60,120 bases of DNA from Enhygromyxa salina (GCF_002994615.1 NZ_PVNK01000308.1:1-60120); one strand, 5' to 3'. Shown: positions 36,559-45,705, counted from the first letter of the stretch. Program-made: numbers and translations. Notes: generated by a model from the letters alone, not told the origin.

Positions 36559-38493
36559 TCAACCGAGCTCGACGGGGCCGCGCCCGCGCAGTCGCGCGAG
36601 GGTGAGGGCGACACACGCGAGCATCGCGAGGACGGATGAGCCGAGCGCCACCGGGCTGCGAGCCTGCTCGGACAGGAGCGGGAGCCCGGCTCCGAGGGCG
36701 CACGCGAGGCCCAGGGCCAGCTGCCGCCCACGTCCGCGGACCGACACGCCAGCAACAATGAGCACAGCCGCGGCACTGCCCAGCAACGCGAGATCTTCGC
36801 CCGGCTTACGCAGCGCGAGGCCGAGGGCCATCGCCAGCGAGAGGCCGACGATCAACAGCGCTCGGGTGTGTTCACCCTCACTAGGAGCCCGCGCTGCGAC
36901 CCCTCGCGCCGTCTCGCCTGAGCTCTTCGCCGCGGGCTGGGTCGCCGAAACTTGCAGTGGGCCCACCACCGCGGGGTTTTGGCTGCTTGCCCGCGACAAC
37001 GATCCTGGCGCCCCCGGGCGCCTCGGAGCCCGGGCGAGATCGACGAGCGCGCCCGCGCAGATCCCCAGGCCCCCGGCGAGGACGATGACGCTCGCGGTCC
37101 CAGCGAGGGCCCGGCTGGCCTCGAAGCCGAAGCCGAGCTCGAGCACCAGGAGCTCACAGATCGCGTCGATCAGCGCGATCGCGTCGCCGTGCCCGGCCAG
37201 CGGGGATGCGGCCATCAACGCGATCCCGGCCGCGCAGGCCCACCCGAGCGGGCCCGGGGTGCGCGAGTCCCAGGGGAGCAGGGCGAGGGCGAGGGCCAGC
37301 AGCGCGGGGCCCGGCGAGGCGGCGGCGTGCGGGCTCGGGGTCGCGACGCCGAGCGCGAGCAGCACCAAGGCGGCGAGGAGCCCGGCACCCAGCGCGATGC
37401 TCGGCTCAGCCCGATCACTCGACTCGCGGTCGCCAGCTCGCCGGTAGCGCGCCAGCAGCGAGGCGCCGGCGACGAGGAGCATCAGCCAGACCCCCGACTC
37501 GAGCGCGAGCCCGCCGCCCGTCCTCGACAGCCACGGCCCGACGCGGGCTCGGTCTCGACCGCGCAGCTCCGTGTAGCCCGGCCACCGCGGCGAGAGCCCG
37601 AGCCCGGTCGAGCCGTCGACCAGGTACTTGCGCGGGCACCCTCGGCTGAGCCCCGCGCCCGCAGCCGCGGCCGCGTTGCGGGGGTTGAGGGGCTGGCCAG
37701 GACACACGAACTCGACCCGCGAGCCCGCGCCGCTCGTGCCCGAGCGGACCTCGACGCCGAGCAGCGACTCGTACAGGGGGAGGTCGGCGGGCGGGACGAT
37801 CGCGTCGGTGACGCGGACCTCGGCCCTGGCGAAGGCCTCGCGCGCGCGGGCGGGCCCGTCGGCATAGCGGACGCGGGCGATCTCGTGGAGCTCGAGCTCG
37901 AGGCGCGCGGCCCAGGCCTCGGGGTCGTAGCCGAGGCCGCCCGGCGGATCGACGTAGTCGTCGACGATGATGTCGTGGGGACCGAAGCCGTCGATCCGGA
38001 TGCCCACGGCCTGGCGGGGATGGACGCCGATGATCGGGCCGGAGTGGGCCGCGCCGCGGGCCTGGACCGCGTCGAGCTCGAAGCGTGAGCCCGCGAGCCC
38101 AGCCGCGAGCGCGAGCGGGGTCAGCAGGACCACGGCGCCGACGCGCCAGCGCCCCTGAGCGCGTCCGATCCACAGCGCCGCGCCGACCACGGGCAGGGCC
38201 CAGAGCGCGGCGGGGACCGCGATCACGACCCGCCCGAGGGTCCGGGCGAGCAACCCCAGGAGCAGCGCGAGCGCGAGGGCGAGGGCCCCGGCCGCCACCG
38301 CGCGCTCGTCTCGGGTCGCTTCGTGGCCGCGCGGATCACCGAAGCGGCTGGCGAGCGCCAGCACGAGCACGAGCACCAGCATCAGCACCAGGCCCGCGAC
38401 CGCGAGCTGCGGCGGAGCCAGTGGACCCAGTGACCCGAACCCGCCAGCCCACGCGATGGCGATCGCCAAGCTGAGTCGGCTCGAGCGGGTCAT
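36559..38493 (-). CDS. Polytopic membrane protein of unknown function with inserted repeat element
   Basis: 644 residues from ATG at 38493; TATGAT is 7 nt upstream. N-terminal helices (~1-150), a soluble extracytoplasmic domain (~150-330, with Cys in EFVCPGQPLNPRNA and RGCPRKYLVDG), then seven or more helices. Between two of the late helices the sequence GSLSRASSQNPAVVGPLQVS, ATQPAAKSSGETARGVAARA is encoded by palindromic element copy C and looks unlike membrane sequence. No recognised family; a role in envelope or transport is only guessed. Confidence 0.72.
   Translation of the reverse strand: MTRSSRLSLAIAIAWAGGFGSLGPLAPPQLAVAGLVLMLVLVLVLALASRFGDPRGHEATRDERAVAAGALALALALLLGLLARTLGRVVIAVPAALWALPVVGAALWIGRAQGRWRVGAVVLLTPLALAAGLAGSRFELDAVQARGAAHSGPIIGVHPRQAVGIRIDGFGPHDIIVDDYVDPPGGLGYDPEAWAARLELELHEIARVRYADGPARAREAFARAEVRVTDAIVPPADLPLYESLLGVEVRSGTSGAGSRVEFVCPGQPLNPRNAAAAAGAGLSRGCPRKYLVDGSTGLGLSPRWPGYTELRGRDRARVGPWLSRTGGGLALESGVWLMLLVAGASLLARYRRAGDRESSDRAEPSIALGAGLLAALVLLALGVATPSPHAAASPGPALLALALALLPWDSRTPGPLGWACAAGIALMAASPLAGHGDAIALIDAICELLVLELGFGFEASRALAGTASVIVLAGGLGICAGALVDLARAPRRPGAPGSLSRASSQNPAVVGPLQVSATQPAAKSSGETARGVAARAPSEGEHTRALLIVGLSLAMALGLALRKPGEDLALLGSAAAVLIVAGVSVRGRGRQLALGLACALGAGLPLLSEQARSPVALGSSVLAMLACVALTLARLRGRGPVELG
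36881..37035. repeat. Dispersed palindromic element, copy C (inside a membrane protein gene)
   Basis: Left end GGAGCCCGCGCTGCGACCCC matches copy A at 19 of 20 bases; CCCTCGCGCCGTCTCGC is identical to A. The right end is eroded: GGAGCCC is a direct, not inverted, copy. It is read in a different frame from copy A. Confidence 0.8.
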
Positions 38494-38500
38494 CTGCCCG

Positions 38501-38506
38501 ATCATA
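38501..38506 (-). promoter_or_regulatory. -10 box TATGAT, 7 nt before the membrane protein start
   Basis: TATGAT on the minus strand with 7 nt to the ATG at 38493. No clear -35 box. Confidence 0.4.
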
Positions 38507-38612
38507 CTTGGTCCCAAACTGGGCACACGCACGCGAGAGCGCCGCCTGCCGGGCGCGCAGGGGCCTGCGGTCGCCCGCGCACGGCGGGGTCGCCAATGCC
38601 CGTGGGGAGATC

Positions 38613-38618
38613 TAACAT
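38613..38618 (+). promoter_or_regulatory. -10-like box TAACAT, 6 nt before lon
   Basis: TAACAT then TCGCCG and the ATG. No clear -35 box. Predicts leaderless lon mRNA. Confidence 0.4.
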
Positions 38619-38624
38619 TCGCCG

Positions 38625-41147
38625 ATGTCCGAGGGACTGTCCGATGCTGGCGTGTTGCCGTTGCTCCCGCTGCGCAGCGCGGTGCTGTATCCCAGCGTCT
38701 CGATGCCCGTCGACCTCGGGCGCCCCAGCTCGGTCGAGGCCGTGCGCCGCGCGACCGCCCAGGGTCGTCGCTTCGGCCCGCACAACCTCGTGATCGTCGC
38801 GGTCCAGCGCGACCCGATGAACGACAAGCCGGGCCTCGAAGATCTCCACCCGATCGCGACCGCGACCCGGGTCGTCCAGGTGCTTCGTGGCCTGCCGGGG
38901 CGGATGACGGTGATCGTTCGCGGGCTCGAGCGCGTGGTCCTCGAAGGGCTCGAGCGGGTCGAGGGCTGCGACCTCGTGCGCTACCGTCGGGTCACGCCGC
39001 GCTACGCGGCGCCGGCGATGATCACCGCCCTGGCCGGGGTCCTGCGCGACCTCGTGCGCCGCCACGAGACCTTGCTGCCCTCGGCCCGAGCGACCGAGCA
39101 GCGCCAGGCGACGGTCCAGGACGCGCTCGACGAGCGGGACCCCGATCGCGTCAGCGATCTGGTCGCGAACCTCGTCGAGCTCGACATCGATGATCGCGTC
39201 GCGCTCTTGCAGCAGCGCGACGGCGGCGAGCGACTGCGCAAATTGATCGAGATGGTCGCGCAGCGCTGCAACGAGCTCGAGGTCAAGCGCGACATCGATC
39301 GCAGCGTCCGCGATCACCTGTCGCGCCACGAGCAAGAGGCGGTCTTGCGCCACAAGCTGCGCGCGATCCAGGCCGAGCTCGGCGACAGCGACCCCGAGAC
39401 CTGGCTCGACGAGCTCAGCGCGCGCCTCGATCAGAAGATCTTGCCCGAGCAGGCCCAGCTCGCCGCCGATCGCGAGCTCGGCCGACTCGAGCGGATGAAC
39501 CCCCAAAGCAGCGAGGCGATGATCGCCCGGACCTACCTCGAGTGGATCGTCGATCTGCCGTGGTTGGTCGATGGAGCGGCGCCGGTCCGCAACGACATCG
39601 ACCTCGAGGCCGCGCGCGCGCGCCTCGACGCCGACCACCACGGCCTCGACAAGGTCAAGCGGCGCGTGCTCGAGTACCTCGCCGTTCGCAAGCTCGCGCC
39701 CGACAAGCGCGGGCCCGTGCTGTGCTTCGCCGGGCCCCCAGGCGTCGGCAAGACCTCGCTCGCGCGCAGCATCGCCACGACCCTCGGCCGCGAGTTCGTG
39801 CGCTTCTCGCTCGGTGGTGTGCGCGACGACGCCGAGATCCGTGGGCACCGAAGGACCTACGTCGGCGCGCTCCCGGGTCGGCTGATCCGGGCGATGAAGA
39901 CCGCGGGCACCCCCGATCCCGTGATCTTGCTCGACGAGATCGACAAGCTGTCGAGCCCCGACCTGCGCGGCGATCCGGCCTCGGCCCTGCTCGAGACCCT
40001 CGACCCCGAGCAAAACGAGGAGTTCGAGGACCACTACCTGGGCGTGCCCTACGACCTGTCGCGGGTGATCTTCATCTGCACGGCCAACGAGGTCGAGGCG
40101 ATCCCGGCGGTCTTGCGTGACCGGCTCGAGTTCATCGCGCTGTCGGGCTACACGATCGACGAGAAGCTAGCGATCGCGCGCGAGCACCTGCTGCCCAAGG
40201 AGCTGCGCGACAACGGCCTGAGCCCCTCGCTGCTCGACGACGAGGGCCCAGCCGCGCCGGGCTCGCTGCGAGACCAGCGGGCCCGCAACACCAGCTTGCT
40301 GGCCGCGACGCGCCGCGACGGCGACGATCCGCTGCCCAGCGAGTTCGGGCCCGGCGTCGAGATCGACGACGCGGTCATCGAGCGGCTCGCGACCGAGTAC
40401 ACGCGCGAGTCCGGGGTCCGCAATCTTCAGCGTCAGCTCGCCGCGCTGCTGCGTGACGTCGCGATGCGCAAGGCCGAGGGCGGCCCCAAGCTGGCGCTCG
40501 AGGTCGCGCACATCGGCGTCGAAGACCTCGGCCGGATCCTCGGCCCGCCTCGCCATCACGAGGAGCTCATGGCCCCGGGGCCCCGGGTCGGCGTGTGTAC
40601 CGGGCTGGGCTGGACGCCGACCGGCGGCCGGCTGCTCTTCGTCGAGGTCACCACCATGCGCGGCGCTGGCAAGCTGCGCCTGACGGGCAGCCTCGGCGAC
40701 GTCATGAAGGAGTCGGCTCGGGCTGCGCTGAGTCTGATCCGGAGCCAGGCCGAGCGCCTCGGGATCGGCCACGTCGGGTTCGACACCTGCGACGTCCACA
40801 TCCACTTGCCCTCGGGCGGCGTGCCCAAGGATGGTCCGAGCGCCGGGATCGCGCTGACCACCGCGCTGCTGAGCGCGCTGCTCGGGCGCCCCGTACGGCA
40901 CGACATCGCGATGACCGGCGAGGTGACCTTGCGCGGTCACGTGCTCCCGATCGGGGGCGTGCGCGAGAAGGTCCTCGCGGCCCACCGCGCGGGCATTCGC
41001 GACGTGATCCTCCCGGTCCGCAATCGCAAGGACGAGCCCGACATCCCCGCGGCGGCGCTCGAGGATCTGCGCCTGCACTACGTCGCCCACGTCGACGAGG
41101 TCCTCGCCCTCGCGCTGTGCGACCCCGCGACCCGCGTCAGCGCTTGA
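38625..41147 (+). CDS. lon: ATP-dependent protease Lon
   Basis: 840 residues from ATG at 38625. N-terminal substrate-binding domain (LPLLPLRSAVLYPSVSMPVD), AAA+ module with Walker A GPPGVGKTS and Walker B ILLDEIDK, C-terminal Ser-Lys protease with S739 in PKDGPSAG and K782, 43 residues apart as in E. coli (679/722). It degrades misfolded and regulatory proteins in the cytosol. Odd: about 38 extra polar residues lie in the AAA+ lid region (~538-575: DDEGPAAPGS to LPSEFGPG), before the YTRESGVRNL motif. Myxobacteria often have two Lon paralogues; which one this is cannot be said. Confidence 0.96.
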   Translation: MSEGLSDAGVLPLLPLRSAVLYPSVSMPVDLGRPSSVEAVRRATAQGRRFGPHNLVIVAVQRDPMNDKPGLEDLHPIATATRVVQVLRGLPGRMTVIVRGLERVVLEGLERVEGCDLVRYRRVTPRYAAPAMITALAGVLRDLVRRHETLLPSARATEQRQATVQDALDERDPDRVSDLVANLVELDIDDRVALLQQRDGGERLRKLIEMVAQRCNELEVKRDIDRSVRDHLSRHEQEAVLRHKLRAIQAELGDSDPETWLDELSARLDQKILPEQAQLAADRELGRLERMNPQSSEAMIARTYLEWIVDLPWLVDGAAPVRNDIDLEAARARLDADHHGLDKVKRRVLEYLAVRKLAPDKRGPVLCFAGPPGVGKTSLARSIATTLGREFVRFSLGGVRDDAEIRGHRRTYVGALPGRLIRAMKTAGTPDPVILLDEIDKLSSPDLRGDPASALLETLDPEQNEEFEDHYLGVPYDLSRVIFICTANEVEAIPAVLRDRLEFIALSGYTIDEKLAIAREHLLPKELRDNGLSPSLLDDEGPAAPGSLRDQRARNTSLLAATRRDGDDPLPSEFGPGVEIDDAVIERLATEYTRESGVRNLQRQLAALLRDVAMRKAEGGPKLALEVAHIGVEDLGRILGPPRHHEELMAPGPRVGVCTGLGWTPTGGRLLFVEVTTMRGAGKLRLTGSLGDVMKESARAALSLIRSQAERLGIGHVGFDTCDVHIHLPSGGVPKDGPSAGIALTTALLSALLGRPVRHDIAMTGEVTLRGHVLPIGGVREKVLAAHRAGIRDVILPVRNRKDEPDIPAAALEDLRLHYVAHVDEVLALALCDPATRVSA

Positions 41148-41178
41148 TCGAGGCGGCCGGGCCGGCGAGTCTGTGGTC

Positions 41179-41370
41179 GTGAGCGACCCCGCGGACCGCG
41201 AGCGGCCAATTCCCACCCGTGGGCGTGGCCCTCGCAAGTTCATCGCCGTCGTCGTCGGCCTGGTCTCGATCTGCACGCTCGCGGTTGCGATCTTGTGGCT
41301 GCGTGCGACGCGGCTCCCGCCGACCGAGCGCGAGGCCCAAGAAGAGCCAGGCAGGGATCACGGTCCATAG
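41179..41370 (+). CDS. Small single-span membrane protein
   Basis: 63 residues from GTG at 41179. Basic N-terminus (~20 residues), one helix (FIAVVVGLVSICTLAVAILW), then a polar tail. It follows lon by 31 bp and overlaps the converging gene by 13 bp. No family recognised. Confidence 0.55.
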   Translation: MSDPADRERPIPTRGRGPRKFIAVVVGLVSICTLAVAILWLRATRLPPTEREAQEEPGRDHGP

Positions 41371-41696
41371 CCGAGCATGGGATCGGGGAACACGGGGGGG
41401 CTGTGGCGTGGCGCCTCTCCGCGCTCGCGCCCTTCGATCCGCGCCCGCGCCCGCGCGGGGCCGGCCACGGGCGTCACCTCGTCCGCTGGGATCGCCGCCA
41501 GCGGCGGCTGCGGCGCCCGCGGGGTCTCGAGCTCGGCCACATCGAGCCGCGAGTCGGGCATCGAGGCCTGGCTGGCGCCGAAGCTGGCGAGCTCGAGCCC
41601 GAGCATCGCCACGGGGATGAGCAAGACGATGATGTTGAGGATCGGCAGGAGCTCACGCTCGATCAGCTCGGCCATCGTTCGTCGCTCGCGTTGCAT
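41358..41696 (-). CDS. Small membrane protein, possibly ExbD/TolR-like
   Basis: 112 residues from ATG at 41696 (ATG at 41675 also possible). MAELIERELLPILNIIVLLI, PVAMLGLELASFG resembles the N-terminal anchor of ExbD/TolR-type proteins; the C-terminal domain is missing and replaced by a Pro/Arg-rich tail, so it is truncated or unrelated. No motor partner (ExbB) is near. Confidence 0.45.
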   Translation of the reverse strand: MQRERRTMAELIERELLPILNIIVLLIPVAMLGLELASFGASQASMPDSRLDVAELETPRAPQPPLAAIPADEVTPVAGPARARARIEGRERGEAPRHSPPVFPDPMLGYGP

Positions 41697-42442
41697 GCGG
41701 TGCCCGGAGGCTGGCGACGGGCGAAAGTTCCGGGCACGCGAAATTTGCCGGGCGCCGCGCTCGCTGGGTGCTGGGGACGGCTGCCGGGCACCGCTCGTCG
41801 CCGCGCGCACATTCGCCATCCTCGCGCGGGCGCCAGAGCTATAGTTTTGGTCGGTCTCGAGCTCCCCGAGGTGGCCTCGGGGCGCAGCTCCTGAAGTCTG
41901 CCTCAGGGCTCCTTCCATCCTTCTTCCGCCCTTGTGCGGGGTGCCGATACGAATGCACATCTTCCTCGATGAGGGGGCGACCACCCCCGACGCGGAGGGA
42001 AAGGGCCGAGCGGCCGGATCCCTCCGCAGGCGTGCTCTTGGCGCACCCTGGTCGCGCTCGGGGAGACGATCTCGACCTGGGATCTTTCTCCGCGGACGAG
42101 GTCAGCTGGCGATCGCCGGGGGCAATCTCGCACCATCGGTCGGCGTGAGCGCGCTGGACCAATGGACATGGTCGCGACGGTGTAGACAGTTCAATGGGAG
42201 GCCATTTTCGCGCTGAGGGCCGGGTCTGACTGCGTACAGTGCATAAATGGATCCGATGGACAATAGGTGACTGAATTGGTCGTCCGGCCCACTATTGGCC
42301 AAAAGACCCCAGTGGGTGCCATTTTGGGCCGCTTGTTCGCTCGCGCCGCAGCTTGGTCGTATGGACAATTTGAATCTGGGCACCACCTTTTTTTGTTTAA
42401 CTACAGCATTCACATGCTTCCAAATCTGTGTATGTTGACATC
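41697..42442. other. Intergenic region, partly AT-rich
   Basis: 746 bp without a supported gene. Short open frames on both strands lack starts and recognisable motifs. The last ~250 bp is visibly poorer in GC than the rest of the window and contains a T-run; it ends in the promoter of the secreted protein. Confidence 0.5.
42409..42436 (+). promoter_or_regulatory. Promoter TTCACA-N16-TATGTT
   Basis: TTCACA (42409-42414), 16 bp, TATGTT (42431-42436), then 6 nt to the ATG. Good match to sigma70 and again leaderless. Confidence 0.6.
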
Positions 42443-42985
42443 ATGTTCCGTTGCAAAGAGATGTTCTCGGCTCTCGCTCTGGTCGCCCCTTTCGTGCTTG
42501 GTGTTGTCGGTGGGCTCGGCACGGTCGCCGTGTCGATGTCGCCTAGCTCGGCGATGGCGAGGAGTTTCGCGCCCGATCTGTGCATCGCCACCGGTGTCGA
42601 CACGGGCAACGGTCGCGGGGGGTGCGTGTACGCGGGGCCAAATGCCCCAGTCTTCGACGGCGAGGTCTGCTGGAACGGCGACGTCGCCACGGTCAAGGGC
42701 ACCGCGCCCTGTGTCGATGGCTCGCGGGTCTACTTCCTCCGCAACGGCGAGGTCGTCGACCCCGACCTCAACATCGTCGCCGCCTACGCCGTGGTCCCCG
42801 ACGCGTGCAAGTTCATGTCTTGCGTGCCGAGCAGCTTCGAGTCGCAGGGGCTGCCCGACGACCTGGCCTGCTGCGGCGACAACGGCTGCGTCCCCTCAGT
42901 CGGTGGCAGCTGCCCCGAGGGCGAGCCGACGTGGTGTACGCAGCTCGAGAAGACCGACGACGGCCTCATTTGCCACCAGGACTAG
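42443..42985 (+). CDS. Secreted Cys-rich protein of unknown function
   Basis: 180 residues from ATG at 42443. A signal peptide (~1-40: MFRCKEMFSALALVAPFVLG) ends near SSAMA. The mature part has about 12 Cys (LCIATG, GGCVYAG, EVCWNG, DACKFMSC, LACCGDNGCVP, SCPEGEPTWC), so it is a disulfide-stabilised exported protein. No family recognised. The end overlaps the converging kinase by 20 bp. Confidence 0.75.
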   Translation: MFRCKEMFSALALVAPFVLGVVGGLGTVAVSMSPSSAMARSFAPDLCIATGVDTGNGRGGCVYAGPNAPVFDGEVCWNGDVATVKGTAPCVDGSRVYFLRNGEVVDPDLNIVAAYAVVPDACKFMSCVPSSFESQGLPDDLACCGDNGCVPSVGGSCPEGEPTWCTQLEKTDDGLICHQD

Positions 42986-44330
42986 CACTGGAACCATTGC
43001 CGGAGCCGGGACCTTCGCCCTCGTCAGCCGCGGCCGCAGCCCGCGTGAGCCGCCGGGCCTTGGCCGTGGCCGTCGACCGCTTGGCCTCGAAGGCCGTGGT
43101 GTCGTCCCCGAGCCTCTTGGCCAGGTTGATGCCGCCGGCGTACATGAACGCAGCTTGGGAGTGGGCGTCGGCCTCGGACAAGAGATCACCGAGGATCTCG
43201 AGCTTGGCCAGGTACTCGCGCTGGTAGTGAGCGTCGGCCTCACGCACGATCGGCATGACCGCGACGACGACACCGAGGCTGTCGCCGTAGGCGCCGTTGA
43301 AGGCGAGATCGTAGGCACGATCCATGGCCGCGTCGGCGGTGAGCTCTTGGGTTGGCGTGATCTTGACGTCGAGGGCCGGGGCTTCGCGGGACAGGCCGAC
43401 GCCGAGGAGGAACACGGCGCTGAGCATCGCGGTGGTGGCCACGGGGCGCAGCCAGCGAACGGGGCTCTTGCGCCGGGGCTGCTCGAGGGCAGCGAGCAGG
43501 TCGTCCATGCTGTTGAAGCGATCGTGGGCCTCGAGCGAGAGGCCTCGTCGGAGGGCGCGGACGACGTGGGCGGGACCGCGGGGGGTGCCGGAGGCGCCAG
43601 CGGCGATCGACTCGTAGCGGCGCTGAGCGTCGGAGCCGAAGAAGGGGTGCTGGCCGGCGAGGCCCTCCCACAGGGCCACGCAAAACGAGAATTGATCGCT
43701 CCGGTCGTCGCCGTGGAGGCCGAGCAGTCGCTCGGGGGCGATGTAGCGCAAGGTGCCGACGGCGTAGCCGCCCCTGCGGGGGCTGGGCTCGTCCTCGTCG
43801 TCCTCGTCGAGGCAGATGTCGTCGTGGCTGTCGAGGTGCCGGGCGAGGCCGAAGTCACCGACCGCGGCGCTGCCGTCGGTTCGCAGCAGCACGTTGGCAG
43901 GTTTGAAGTCGTGGTGGACCAGGTCCGCGCGGTGAGCCGCCGCGAGGCCACGGCCGGCCTCACAAAACAGGTGCAGGATCTCGTTGGGGTCGCGCGAGCC
44001 CGCGATCAGCCAGCGGCGAAGATCGGTCTGGGCGTACTCGATTGCGAGAAAAGGCGTGCCTCGGTGTTCCCCGATGTCGTGGACCGACAGCACGTTGGGG
44101 TGGTTGAGGCGCGCCATTGCTCGGGCCTCTCGCAGGGCCAACTCGAGCTCGTCGGGGGCGTAGCTGGTGAACAGCTTCAGGGCCACGCGACGGCCGAGAT
44201 CGCGATCGAGGGCCTCGTAGACGACCGCGAACGCGCCGTCGCCGAGGGGCCGCAAGATGTCGTAGCGGCCCGCAATCAGACCGTTTGAGGACTCCGAAGC
44301 TGAGCTCCGATCGCTGTGTTGAGCGAGCAT
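42966..44330 (-). CDS. Ser/Thr protein kinase with transmembrane helix
   Basis: 454 residues from ATG at 44330 (MLAQHSDRSSASE). Kinase domain (~25-300): LGDGAFAVVYEAL, VALK, HHDFKPANVLL (His replaces the usual Arg of HRD), DFGLAR, GTLRYIAPERLLG. A basic linker, a helix (VATTAMLSAVFLLGVGL, ~325-342) and an extracytoplasmic helical region rich in Ala and Arg follow. The catalytic Asp and Lys are present. HHD would lower dependence on activation-loop phosphorylation. Target unknown. Confidence 0.88.
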   Translation of the reverse strand: MLAQHSDRSSASESSNGLIAGRYDILRPLGDGAFAVVYEALDRDLGRRVALKLFTSYAPDELELALREARAMARLNHPNVLSVHDIGEHRGTPFLAIEYAQTDLRRWLIAGSRDPNEILHLFCEAGRGLAAAHRADLVHHDFKPANVLLRTDGSAAVGDFGLARHLDSHDDICLDEDDEDEPSPRRGGYAVGTLRYIAPERLLGLHGDDRSDQFSFCVALWEGLAGQHPFFGSDAQRRYESIAAGASGTPRGPAHVVRALRRGLSLEAHDRFNSMDDLLAALEQPRRKSPVRWLRPVATTAMLSAVFLLGVGLSREAPALDVKITPTQELTADAAMDRAYDLAFNGAYGDSLGVVVAVMPIVREADAHYQREYLAKLEILGDLLSEADAHSQAAFMYAGGINLAKRLGDDTTAFEAKRSTATAKARRLTRAAAAADEGEGPGSGNGSSASPGGK

Positions 44331-44503
44331 GGGGCGAGGCTGGGGCCTGCAGAGGTTAGCGTGGAAACGCAGGCTCCAGATCGCTGTCGCCCAGACGCGG
44401 CGTAAACGGCGTCCTGTGGCCAATTTCAGGACTGTGGTGAGTCCCCGTTGGCGGCTCGATCCGAGCGCGGGGCGCGAACGCGCCAACGTGACCGGGCCTC
44501 CAC

Positions 44504-44537
44504 CCAAAAAGAAACCCCGAAGCGTTCGCTTCGGGGT
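44504..44537 (-). terminator. Strong terminator after the tRNA genes
   Basis: Perfect 11-bp stem ACCCCGAAGCG/CGCTTCGGGGT with a 2-nt gap, followed on the minus strand by TTTCTTTTT. Ends the tRNA-Glu/tRNA-Lys transcript. Confidence 0.85.
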
Positions 44538-44546
44538 GTGCCCCGC

Positions 44547-44619
44547 TGAGCCCGGTAGGACTCGAACCTACGACCAACGGATTAAAAGTCCGTCGCTCTA
44601 CCAACTGAGCTACGAGCCC
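44547..44619 (-). tRNA. tRNA-Lys (anticodon UUU)
   Basis: 73 nt. Acceptor GGGCTCG pairs with CGGGCTC; D-arm AGCTCAGTTGGTAGAGC; anticodon loop CTTTTAA in a CGGA/TCCG stem; T-arm GTAGGTTCGAGTCCTAC; discriminator A. CCA is not encoded. Confidence 0.95.
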
Positions 44620-44651
44620 CGATCTGTCAGGTGACGAACAGGTGGAGGCGG

Positions 44652-44724
44652 CGACCCCTACGGGATTCGAACCCGTGTTGCCGGCGTGAAAGGCCGGTGT
44701 CCTAGGCCTCTGGACGAAGGGGTC
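44652..44724 (-). tRNA. tRNA-Glu (anticodon UUC)
   Basis: 73 nt. Acceptor GACCCCT pairs with AGGGGTC; anticodon loop CTTTCAC in a CCGGC/GCCGG stem; T-arm ACGGGTTCGAATCCCGT; discriminator G. CCA is not encoded. Probably one transcript with tRNA-Lys. Confidence 0.95.
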
Positions 44725-44804
44725 AGATGGGAAAGGGTTTCTACATGCTCGGGCGGTGTCCGGCAAGCAGACACCGCCCGTAGGCGACGATTTGATCGCT
44801 GGGC

Positions 44805-45554
44805 TCAGGGCGCCAGGAAGGACATCTTGCTCGCGGAGGCGTAGAAGGTCTCTTTGAGCGCGTTCCAGGCGGCGGGGTGGGTCTCGTAGACGATCGCGTA
44901 CATCATCCCGTTGGCGGCGCTCATCTGGAACAGGGCCTTGGCCGGCTCGGGCTTGGCGTCGCTGCCGGGCACGTCGAGCACGCCCTGGTAGAAGCGGATC
45001 TTGTCGTCCTGCTTCTCCTCGGAGATCGTGTGGCCGGTGTAGCCCATGACCTCGAGGGTCTCGTCGCGCAAGGTGATGAGGTCCTTGGCCGTGTCGTCCT
45101 CGTAGAAGGTCATCGCCATGTAGCTGATCATGGCGCCGGGGGTGCCCTCGACGCACGAGACCGACTCGACCTCGGAGCTCAGCCGAGCAAAGGTCGGCGT
45201 GAACTCGATGAAGTTGTCCTCGGTCACGTTCTTGGGCAGACGGATGAGGACGGTGTCCGCGAAGTAGGGCGCGGGGTAGTCGGCGGTCTCGGCCGGGCAG
45301 ACCTTCTTGGTCGGGTCTTCGGAGTCGTCGGCGCCCGAGTCGTCGCCACCCTCGCCGCCGCCGTCCTCGGTCTTGTCCCTGTTCTTGTTCTTCTTTTTGT
45401 CCTTGCCCTTGCCTGCGTCGGCGGTCGTACCGTCGTCGGGCGGGTTGGTGCCCTCGGGGGGCTTGTCGCAACCGGTTACGAGGGCGAGGGAGAGGACCAA
45501 CGAAGTGATGATGACGGATCGGAACACGGGGACAAGTCTCCTGGGTCGGCGCAT
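44805..45554 (-). CDS. Lipoprotein of unknown function
   Basis: 249 residues from ATG at 45554. Lipoprotein signal ends in LALVTGC (Cys ~29); a long charged linker rich in Lys, Asp and Gly (~45-80) precedes the folded part (~85-249) with two Cys. No family recognised. Located just upstream of the tRNA pair on the same strand. Confidence 0.72.
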   Translation of the reverse strand: MRRPRRLVPVFRSVIITSLVLSLALVTGCDKPPEGTNPPDDGTTADAGKGKDKKKNKNRDKTEDGGGEGGDDSGADDSEDPTKKVCPAETADYPAPYFADTVLIRLPKNVTEDNFIEFTPTFARLSSEVESVSCVEGTPGAMISYMAMTFYEDDTAKDLITLRDETLEVMGYTGHTISEEKQDDKIRFYQGVLDVPGSDAKPEPAKALFQMSAANGMMYAIVYETHPAAWNALKETFYASASKMSFLAP

Positions 45555-45705
45555 TCTTGCCAGGTCAGCGACCGAGTTTCAAGCGTCGGACGCGGGGACC
45601 GCCGGCACCGTGCGGCGAATCCGTGGGTTGCGCGCTGGCGAGGAGCGCGGCCGGGCTGCGAACGCGCGACCCCAGCAATCGACTTTCAGCGCGTCGACGA
45701 TCGGG

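Noticed and set aside
41839..42162. Open frames on both strands, one ending VLLAHPGRARGDDLDLGSFS
   Set aside because: It looks gene-like over about 40 codons, but has no start and no known family; at most a remnant.
42102..42413. 103-residue open frame on the minus strand in the AT-rich gap
   Set aside because: No ribosome-binding site or motif, and unlike the codon use of the neighbours.
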